Assembly: GCF_051622035.1 (NCBI RefSeq)
Contig: NC_135355.1
Coordinates: 28,381,486 to 28,445,485 of the forward strand
Direction of reading: 5' to 3'
DNA: 64,000 bases
Source: Arctopsyche grandis
Lineage: Eukaryota > Arthropoda > Insecta > Trichoptera > Hydropsychidae
The position numbers and the translations under genes are program-made. The notes below the pieces were generated by a model. It worked only from the letters and a program-made list of their open reading frames with translations, was not told the origin of the DNA and did no database searches. Shown piece by piece: positions 22,201 to 32,100 of this stretch; the first letter of the stretch is position 1, and each line of letters opens with the position of its first letter.

Positions 22201-24237
22201 ATTTTCGTATGCAAACGACCTTTATGCATTTTCCTTTTTCGGGACGAGATTAAAATTAAATGGCGCCAGATACTGACTGTATAAAGAATGGTCCAATACC
22301 CACCATCAAAAATTACCTGCCATATTTTGCGCAAAAAAATTAAATGGTGGGATTGACGATCGCCGTGGTGAATGAAATAACTCAGAATTAATAATCAGTC
22401 ACAGAAAAATTACGACAATTTTCTGATTAGGTAATATTCAAAAGCGTTAACTTGCATTGTTAGTATATGCAAACAGTTCTTACTTAACAATGACCATTTA
22501 ATAAAAACCTATTATACCTTTCAAAAAACTGTACAGCACTTTTAGATGTTCCACTGAAACCTATTCTACCATCCGCAATCAATATAATTTGATCAAACAT
22601 TGCAAATAGTTCAGAAGAAGGTTGATGAATCGTGCAAACTATTGTTCTTCCTTGCGCTGCCATCTTATTCATCAGTTTTACAAGCTTTTGGGCTGAAAAA
22701 GAATCTAATCCAGTCGTCGGTTCATCACAAAACAGAATCATTGGATTTGTCAAAAGCTACAAAGTCACAAAAACAAAACATTAATCTTTGAACACGAACT
22801 TTTAACATTGTATATTACATACCGGTCTCCGTGACGGGCCCGAATGTGAAACGCCCGAAAACGCAAATATCGGAAGGCAAAGATCGAAAATCGAAAGATC
22901 CCAAGTCGAAAGATCAAAAAAAAAGGGTGTATGGTCAACGGTACATACTCACTTAATTTGCGCGAGCAGGATACAACAGGAATAGAGGAACAGGCTTTTC
23001 CTCCCGTATTAATGTGCGTGCGCAGAATACGGGAGGAAAAGCCTGTTCCTCTTGTTCCTGTTGTAAACTGCTCGCGCAAATTAAGTGAATATGTACCGTT
23101 TACCATGCACCCTTTTTTTTTGATCTGTCGACTTAAGATCTTTTGATTTTCGATCTTTGCCTTCCGATATTTGCGTTTTCGGGCGTTTCACAGAGACCGA
23201 TTACATACATACCTCTGTAGCAAAAGCTAATCTTTTCTTTTCCCCTCCCGAAAGTAATTTATCATCACCAAAAAGACCGATTCTGGTATTACGCACACCG
23301 TAAAGTCCCATTTGCTGAAGTAATTCTTGCACCCGTCGAGCACGTCCATCTGGTCCAATTCTTCTATCCATTTTTAATCGAGCCTGTTATATTTATATAA
23401 TTATAAACAGTAAATATTATTTCAAAAAGGTAAAAACATGAAATTATCCAAATATTTTACCATGAGTTGAAGATGTTCTTCAACGGTCAAACAACCTACA
23501 AATAAATCCTCCTGATGCATGAAACCACTTAGCCGGTGCATGTAAGGACCTATTCGTCTACCGTTCAGTAATATGTCACCATCCATGGTATATCCAGCTG
23601 CAATATGTTAATATCCAATCATAACAATAAAATCTTAGTTATAAACTTATGTCAATATTCAATAAATTACTCGGATTTCTGTACGCCAAAGCGCCCATTA
23701 ATGTACTTTTTCCAGCTCCACTGTAAAATAACACTTTATGAATTTGCACAAAGTTTTAAATATTTAATTAACAAAAGTACTACCTTGGACCCATTAAAGC
23801 TACTAAAGTACCCGGTCGAACAGCTCCACTAACTGAAATTAAAATTACAAAAATATTCAAAATCCACCATGTACATAAATGTACATAAGCTATTAAATGC
23901 ACTGATGAGTTTTATTTTACCACTATTTACTAATCTTTTGAAAGTTTTCTGTTGCCGGTGCTTTGCATATACACTGACTTCTCTCCATACTAATGTAGCA
24001 CCGTGCAACTCGGGATTCCAATCTGAATAGCTTCTTCCAAACAAATTAGTATGACCATTTTGATCTCCCTGGGTACGAATTAATTGTATAAATAATACAC
24101 TGAATTAAATTTTATGATTAATGTGCAGTTTATTCAACCTGTTTATTGGTGTCCACTTCAGTAACTATACTGTTTATAATATGGTGAAAACTTCCTGGTC
24201 CACCGTTCATTTGTAACAATGGTATATTTCCATTCAT
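19201..24237 (-). CDS. st: scarlet, ommochrome-precursor ABC half-transporter
   Basis: Fourteen coding exons (24139-24237, 23921-24068, 23784-23832, 23671-23720, 23461-23597, 23213-23383, 22518-22756, 20559-20751, 20345-20479, 20037-20264, 19823-19958, 19645-19750, 19472-19572, 19201-19376) join in phase to 655 residues plus TAA, with GT/AG at every junction. NBD first: Walker A GPSGAGKST (97-105), signature LSGGE (205-209), Walker B ILFCDE (225-230), switch His in TIHQPSS (262). Then an ABC2-type membrane half with about six helices. Blocks RSYSDWNPELHGATLVWR, LCDQFAVSDAAKELD and LPCLRNGQDVLDTYSF identify it as Scarlet rather than White or Brown. In flies Scarlet pairs with White in pigment-granule membranes to carry tryptophan-derived ommochrome precursors. 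It lies downstream of white on the same strand. No inactivating change is seen; a relic hAT fragment and two MITEs lie in introns. Confidence 0.95.
20840..21060 (+). pseudogene. hAT C-terminal dimerisation-domain relic
   Basis: Within scarlet intron 7 the plus strand encodes STNAPIEKVFSLMNKLLTS, the S-x-APxERVFSxMN block at the C-terminus of hAT transposases. Upstream are repeated CGTCCCGTTTT words (20850-20930). It is only a fragment. Confidence 0.5.
21494..21850. mobile_element. MITE, TIR GGTGCAAACGATCGAAAA, copy 2
   Basis: Left end GGTGCAAACGATCGAAAAGC, right end the inverse (GCGCTTTTCGATCGTTTGCACC). The inner TIR extends through ACCACAGATTAAC / GTTAATCTGTGGT, about 50 bp in all. It lies in scarlet intron 7 and closely matches 17988-18352. 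Non-coding. Confidence 0.85.
22823..23199. mobile_element. Mutator-like hairpin MITE in scarlet intron 6
   Basis: A 377-bp near-perfect palindrome starts CGGTCTCCGTGACGGGCCCG and ends in its inverse. It is flanked by the perfect 9-bp direct repeat ATTACATAC (22814-22822 and 23200-23208). A 9-bp duplication with very long TIRs is characteristic of Mutator-like elements. Its right end lies only 14 bp from the splice donor of exon 6 (23213). It shares sequence with 29955-30309. Confidence 0.85.
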
Positions 24238-24610
24238 TTTGTCACAACTTAATATATCGATCGAAACACAAATTTAAACCATTTTAATTAATATTCAAGT
24301 TAATTAATTAATAACCGAAATCCACAACATACTCTCAAGTTACGCATGTTCAACTGAGTCTATTACGATGGAGGAAAAGAGAGGGAAGCCCCTACTTGGA
24401 GGGGATATTTTACGGTCGTAGAAGCCTTACTTTGACTTCATAGGCGTCCCATTACATATTATATTACTACGTTGTAATTCAAGACAATTTTTAAACTTAA
24501 TAACTTGAAAATTAAAATTTTGATTTTATTTGCTTTGATGTAAATGTGATTTTAATTGTTGCGTTGTTTTCTTTGGAAACAAAATTGTTTCTTTTTATAT
24601 CTTCTTCTTG
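24238..24610. other. white-scarlet spacer, upstream of scarlet
   Basis: The start codon at 24237 is preceded (minus strand) by AT-rich sequence. Any scarlet promoter and 5' UTR must lie here or beyond the LINE relic. No clear TATA box or initiator was picked out. Confidence 0.4.
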
Positions 24611-25238
24611 TTAATGCCTTATCCGCATCCGGACGTTGGCGACCACCTCGTCGATTATTTGAATATATCCGCATCGGTCTTCAGCGGCTCGGAACAGCTC
24701 TTCGGCGCTCATATTGGTCCACATGCGCATGTTTCGAAGCCAAGATAACTTTTTCCTGCCAATCCATTTTTTCCTTCTATTTTAGACCCACATCTCAAAA
24801 GCTTCGATGCGGCTGATCATCTTGGTCTTCAGAGTCCACGTCTCACATCCGTGTAGTAATACTGTCCAGACGTAGCTCTTCGCGAATCTCAACCGCGTGT
24901 GAAGATTGAGATGCTTGTTTGTAAGCGCCGCCTTCATTTTTACAAATGCTGTTCTAGCCATCTCGATGCGGATTCTTAGATCTTCATCTGGGTCCATCTC
25001 TTCATTCAGCCAGGTACCCAGGTATTTGAATTTTTTTACTCTTTCTATCACGTCTCCATCCAAGGTTAGATTCCCGGTGTCTGTTTGCATTCTATCTACA
25101 TATCCTACTATCATAAATTTTGTTTTCTTTAGATTTATGCGCAGACCTCTTCGATTGCTTTCTTGATGTACACGGTCTAGAGATCTTTGCAGGTCTGCTA
25201 AATTTTCAGCGACTAGTGCCGTGTCATCAGCATATCTT
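24611..25238 (-). pseudogene. 5'-truncated LINE relic between white and scarlet
   Basis: It begins at the catalytic block YADDTALVAENLADLQRSL (near 25234) and continues through RINLKKTKFMIVGY, FKYLGTWLNEEMDPDEDL and HGCETWTLKTKM to EMWV. A TAA follows, and then the extreme C-terminus WIGRKKLSWLRNMR...SAEELFRAAEDR ends at 24611. Roughly 60 codons expected between EMW and the WIGRKK block are missing, so there is an internal deletion as well as 5' truncation. It is inert and sits in the 1.9-kb spacer between the two pigment genes. Confidence 0.8.
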
Positions 25239-25239
25239 T

Positions 25240-25990
25240 TTTATATAGTAAATATCATAGTTTTCACGAGACGCCTTTTGTTAAAATAAAAATAAGTAAT
25301 AAAATACTTTTAAAGCCTCAGTCCACTTCATACGAGTATTATCTGTTGAACCTGTAATAATGACTTGAGTTGTAAATAATCGCCTTCTTAGAAAGCCTAC
25401 AAATACACTGAAAATGTGTTATTATTCCCTTTTAGCGCTTAAAATATTCTGCATTGCAATTTTTTGTCGAATGTGAATAAATGAATTATTTCGTAACAAA
25501 CTGGTCAACGACGTCAAATACCAAACAGGATATATGAATGAGATACTTTGCATACGTTTATATTGATAATTTGCTAGTATTCTATAGACTAGGCTTAGGT
25601 ATTCTAACATTTTTGGAATTTTTTTTATACCAGCTACGTTGACATTTCAATGTATTATTAACATACGAATCACATCACATCAGAATAATTAATTGAAATC
25701 AACGATGTTATATTTTATTACTTTTTTATTTGTATTTATTTTAAAATCAAGTATGCAAATATTGCATAAATAATTTTTTTGTCCAAGTTTTGTTTCTATT
25801 ACCTAACTTTTTACGAAATAATCAGTAGAAGTTGCAACCATAAATAGTGTTTTTCACATTTGTCTATTTATTGCATAGATATTGTGATATGTGCATGTGT
25901 AATAAATAACTCTAATCTGAAGTAGCGATCCGTAATATTTATTCATTCCCGCTCTCAGAAGATAATAAATATAAACATTTTTTAATAAAT
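25240..25990. other. white 3' flank
   Basis: AT-rich sequence with no recognisable gene, element or terminal repeat. Confidence 0.4.
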
Positions 25991-25995
25991 AAAAT

Positions 25996-26021
25996 TTTAT
26001 TTAAAGAGACACACATTTATT
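25996..26021 (-). terminator. Poly(A) signals of white
   Basis: Two AATAAA hexamers on the minus strand (26021-26016 and 26001-25996) lie about 150-175 bases beyond the white stop codon, the expected place for 3' end formation. Confidence 0.6.
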
Positions 26022-26170
26022 TTAATATAATACTTCTAGTGTATAAAGATAACAAAAATATACAACAGGCCTCGTTATCATTCTTTGGTTTTAGATATAC
26101 GCATAAATGTTGCATCAGATTAACTTTTCTCGAGTTTTCCAGAAGCATCTCAAAACTTTTTCCAGATGCG

Positions 26171-29100
26171 TCACTGTGAACGATAAGTGCGAACCAAGAG
26201 TGCGAAGAATGCCAAAATTCGAAACCCAATCACCAAACCCACCAATGCTAAAATGTCGGTAGTAAAATCATCCTGAAAAATTAATAATGACTTGTTGCAT
26301 AAGATACAAAAGTTAATTTAAAAAAATATGTTTCAAAACAAACCGGCGAAAAGTTCAGAGTTTGTAAAATAATCGCTCCAGAACGAGGACACGTCGAATT
26401 GGCTCTAGTGCATGCGATATCGTCAATTCCATCCCATTGGTTGATGAGCAATGCTTCATTTCCGTATTTGAACCAGGATAGTTTAGACAACCATGCGAAA
26501 TAAACAGGCACCGATCTGTAAAATTAATTTCGAATTACATACTTGAAATTGTAAGAATGATAACTACAGCAATGTATTGATTTAAAAATTAAGTGGTACC
26601 CGCTATTGAGGAAAAACCCTCCGAAAAGCATGAAAGGTATAATCAAAGGTGGACCCATAGACATGGCCATAGATATATTTTTACTGGCGCATGATACCAT
26701 GTAACCTGCGGATGAAAATCATATTGTTAAGTACATACATCGCAATTTGCAGTCTTAACACTTCTTCGATTCGAAGAAGTAGGAATGTCGTTCGATGGCG
26801 ATGACCCGTGGAAATGTCGTTGTTCGTCGGTTGATTGCGTTTGGAAAGCAAACTGTGACAGCTCACCGCATCAGTAACCGATACACGTGAACACGTCTGA
26901 GGAGATCAGATCAGATCAGAGCGTAACACGAAACCATCATCAGTTAAGGCTGCTCAAGTACGTTCAGAAGTGACACGGTCTTTTGAAATTAGGTTTCTGA
27001 TTTCGGTCGATCTGTTAAATCGATCTTTCGCTTCATCGACCCAAGACTACTGTTTAGTTTTTGTTGATTTTACTTTATATTTAATTGAGTACAAATAATT
27101 TTCATAAAGATTTGTACATAGAGGCTAAAAATATAAAAAAAAAAAGTTTTTTAAAAACATACCTCTTCTATAATTTGTATATTTTCTAAGCCCGCTTTAA
27201 AGGTCACGGAATTTGACCCTTAAAGCCCTCAACATGAGGCCACCACCCCCCCCGACGAATAAAGTCCAAGAGACCCTTTCGTCGGAGAACGAGGCGGTTG
27301 TTCATGAATATCGCACAAGAACAACCGCACATCACTGTTCTAATAAAAAAACCACACTGTACATAACCAAGTACAAAATTAACAACAACGCATGAACACA
27401 TAAAGCGCGCATGCGGTAGGAAACAATAATTTGTATATAAAATTATTGGTGGCACGACAAATCAGCGCAAACCAACTTAGCGCCGACCTTTCGGCGCAGA
27501 CAAATCAGCGCAACGACAATTCAGCGCATGGACTATTCAGCGCAAAATCAAGTTTTAAATGCGTTTTCGAAAATAAATACTGTATTGAAATTGTCGGCCA
27601 TATCTACATGATAATTTCATAAATGCGAATAAATTTATTTGATACTCTTTGTGCCTTGAAATATTACGCAAGAAGGGTTTCTGAATTAAGGCCGCAAAAA
27701 TTTATTTTTAAGCAGGGTTTCTAAACCGGATAGCAATTTTTTTTTCAAATAGTTTTTTAGCTATCCAAACTTTTACGTATGCAGGGTCTCTAAACAAAGG
27801 TTCGCAAATCGTCATTATGAACTTTGCTTTTGATAAAAAATGGGAGACTCTTTGGTTTTCGATTTTTTCCCCAAAAATTATGTCTCAAATCCTATATTCA
27901 GGGTTTCTTAACTAACTTCCGCAAAAAATATTTCTTAAAAAGAGTTTCCACACCAGGATAAACAGCGAAAAATCTTACGTATGAACGGATTCTAGACCAA
28001 GGTTCGCAAACCCGTCTTCATGGGTTCTGCTATTCATATCTAAAATGTACGTATTGACGTATTTACCGACCATCGATTTAAATTATCGTGCATTTCAATG
28101 GGTTACCATATAGTGCATTTCAAAGGATTTAAAGATTATTAAAAAAATGATTTTGCGCTGAATAGTCCATGCGCTGAATTATCATTGCGCTGAGTTGTCT
28201 GCGCCGAAAGGTCGGCGCTAAGTTGGTTTGCGCTGAGATGTCGGTGCGCCAAAATTATTATTTTGAATAAAAACACCAATAATGTTTTTTTACTATCGCC
28301 ATCTATGTTTAAAACTAATAAACAAACGTCAACGGTAAACGTCAAATAGAATGTCGGCGGGCAAATTACAAACGCGTCTTACACGATATATTTGCACCAT
28401 CGTAATGGCGGAGGCTCCATTTACTTATATTGATGACCAAAATGAGCAATATGGCAAAGTATGAAAACGATCGGATAAGAGGCAAACTTTTTCCTGAATT
28501 GTAATCGTAAGTGAAACGTAAAGGAGGTATGTAAAAATAAAAATATAAGTTATGTAGTATGTCTTATCATTTCTTTGCATTGTTGACAGCATCCTCAAAT
28601 CTTGTTTTGTGGAAGTAATTCATCATAAAGATAGTTAACATATTCATGTACATATATAGTAAAATTTATCTTATCATTTGTAGTAGAATGTAAACATTTT
28701 TGAATCATGCATAGTAAATTCCACGATCCTCATTTGTTTTTTTTTCAAAATTAAACTCAACTCAAATGGAAAAAAAAACGAGAAATGATTAAATTTGATT
28801 CATGAGTTATGCAATCAAATTTTCAAGCAAAATTAATACATAAATTTGTTTTATATAAAATGATAATGATGGTAATACCCCTGGAAGCAAAACCAGTTTT
28901 AATTTTAAAGTTGTTATTCTAAGAATCATCATTATATAATCGATGAAAAATGTTGCGTCATCATATTATAGTTCAATTTACCTATAAAATGTATATATTA
29001 TGCGTTGCGTAATCGTAACTGAAAGGGTTAACGTAGCTTTTCTGTAAAGAAATTGAAATCAAATACATACAGCGATGAAATGCTAAATATTCACACAGAT

Positions 29101-32100
29101 AACTTTCCATTAATATTGATTACTCGCTTATAAAATGCTAAACCACAACCTTCTACATAAGATTGCGGGAGTGTTGTGTAAAAGGATTCTCAAATTATAT
29201 AGCGATTCATAATTAATGAAATAAAAACTCTTTTAAAACTAAAACATGCATTTACATACATAGATTTTGGAATTAAATTGTATACCATTATATACATATG
29301 TACATAGGTGCCAAATATTTTTCAAATAAATGATTAAAACTAGACATAAAATAAATAAACTGCATTCGTCTTTATCAAATGGAAGATCTTTACTGACATT
29401 GAATAAATTTACAACTTTGTGAGAAAATCTTGAATGTATTTTATTTTTTTTATTTTTTATTAACATGTTTTCATTTGAATAGTTATTCTGTTACATAACT
29501 TCCATAACTAAAAAAGTCTATCGGTTCAAAATTTTAAATGTTAAATGTCGACGAACAAGACACACCGGATTTTTTATTCGAATTTTTTTTTAATTATTAT
29601 TATGTGTTTCGATATTAATAATTCCTGGTTTAAAAATCATGAGAAAATACTCACCAAAAGACGTCGCTACGTTCGCCACTAAAATGGCTATGCCAACAGT
29701 CACAAAAAATCTCGCCGGTTCAGGATTCATTCCGATCATGAAATAGGAAATGGATGTGAATAGTATAGGTATTGCTGCGAAAATAGGAGTTTCAGCCAAA
29801 GTTTTACAAAGAAAATATACATCAGTTCGATACATGCCAGATCTGTGTTCCCTCAGAAACACGGCTAACTCCGAACAAAATACCTGAAATCGACGATACA
29901 TAATGAATTTGAAATGAGCTTGAAACAATATACATACATACATGTATTCAAATTTGGTCTACCTTACGGGCCGGAATGTGAAATTACCGAAAACGCAAAT
30001 ATCGGAAGGCAAAGATTGAAAATCAAAAGATCTTAAGTCGAAAGATCAAAAAAAGGGTGCATGGTAAACGGTACATACTCACTTAATTTGCGCGAGCAGG
30101 ATACAACAGGAACAAGAGGAACAGGTTTTTCCTCCCGTATTAATGTGCGCGCCTGTTGTATCCTGCTCGTGCAAATTAAGTGAGTATGTACCGTTTACCA
30201 TGCACCCTTTTTTTTTGATCTTTCGACTTAAGATCTTTCGATTTTCAATCTTTGCCTTCCGATATTTGCGTTTTCGGTAATTTCACATTCCGGCCCGTCA
30301 CGGAGACCGATTCTAATTAATTATTCTTACATTCGTTACTGAAAACACGTTTTGAAATGTCATATTCGTTAGAAATATAAATATAGCGCCGTTAATGTTC
30401 ATCACTCCATCTTGATCCATTTTTTGTCCGAAGTATATAATACCAATTAATAATGATACCATCTTGAAAACAAAAATTAAAAATCAGAAAAGATCATTAT
30501 TTTTCTCGATGACACTGAAATTTAGCGAATAATAGAGTAAATTATTTAAACGTACGACAGTTTGAAGGAGTCTGACTTTAATGAGCATGGGTTCTTTGAT
30601 TACGCTAAGCCAAGATCGCCAGAATACTGCTCTGAATTGAGCAAACCAAGAAACGCGATATGGAGATTTACCTCTGGTTGAGCCTGACCAAGAGTCATCA
30701 AAATCCCACGGTGCTTTCTATAATAAAAATATACACGATTAAATTCTACATAAAACGTTATTATATTTGTTATTAGGCTTGTCTGATTTACATACCTCTT
30801 TAAAATGGACAAAATTTTCGGTTTGTTGGGCTAATCGAATGCCAAGTTCAGAGTTTTGAAATGAATCACATATACTCTCTACAGTTTGTTTGCTGAGTTC
30901 CTCTTGTGATGGCACTATGGCTAAAAGTTGGATGTAGAAATCGGCTGGATTGTAATTTACTGGACAGGACGCCCCAAGACTGTAAAGGTTTTTTTTAAGT
31001 TGTTTTAAAATTAATTGGGATTCTAATGTTATCAAAGTCATATATGTATACATATATACCCGCTGAAAAAAGTAACAGCATTGTCAGGACTACCCAAGAA
31101 AGCAACACGTCCTTCAGCCATCAGCAACAACTTATCGAACATGGCATAAAGTTCAGAAGACGGTTGATGTATAGTACATATTACCGTTTTCCCATTTTGT
31201 GCTAAGCCTTTCAAAACCTGAAATACAATCATAATTTAGTTTGTCATCTAAATCTCATGGCTCGTTACCAACGAACTATCACACCATATGTATGCACTAA
31301 CCTGAATAACATTTTGAGCCATGAACGAATCTAATCCTGAAGTAGGCTCATCACAAAACATTAGAGGTGGATCAGTTAAAACTTCGGAAGCAAACGATAG
31401 CCTTTTCATTTCACCGCCTGAAATGCCTTTTAAAAGTCCAGGAATTCCAATAACCGTGTTCTGACATTTCGATAACGCTAACTAAAACATTAAAATTTAT
31501 ATAATAAAACCGGTTTTCTATTCCGGGTGCTATATCGATATGTAAACTGTTTTTATACCTCTGAAATAACTTCGTTCACTCTTTTAATTCGTTGAGAATA
31601 AGGCACTTGTCTGTCCATTCGTACTAATGACTGTCAGAAAACATCAATTTAATATCACATCAAACGTAAAAATCGCACTGAGTATGTACATAAAAGTATA
31701 TTGCTAACTTGGAACGTGAGATGTTCTCGGACTGTGAGAGTTCCTATGAATAAATCATCTTGTTGGACGTAGGCAGAAAGTGCTGTAAGGTGAGAAGGAG
31801 TCAAAGGATGACCTCCTAAAGATCTGTAGCCTCCTGCTATAACACCTTTTCCAGATCTAAAGGTTAACGCGTTCAACAACGTGGTTTTTCCAGCACCCGA
31901 AGAACCCAAAATGGCCATCAGCTCACCGGGCCTTGCTTCACCATGCACTTTAAATAAATATATGATATTATAAAAACCACAAAATGAAAATGTTTTATAT
32001 GGTGCATGAAGTACCATTGCGTAATATTTGCTTCCTTTCTCCATACGATTGACCGTTGCATCGTTTGCTAAAAAAGTTTACTATACTCTTCTTTTTTGAT

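Larger units (their letters stand above)
27157..28532. mobile_element. Short-TIR repeat element carrying two nested insertions (white intron 10)
   Basis: The left end AACATACCTCTTCTATAATTT and the right end AAAGGAGGTATGT match the uninterrupted copy at 8610-8924. The difference is two blocks, about 27183-27430 and 27448-28251, inserted into the first 50 bp. The shared ATGGCGGAGGNTCCATTTAC segment lies near 28405. The whole nest is inside white intron 10. Confidence 0.8.
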
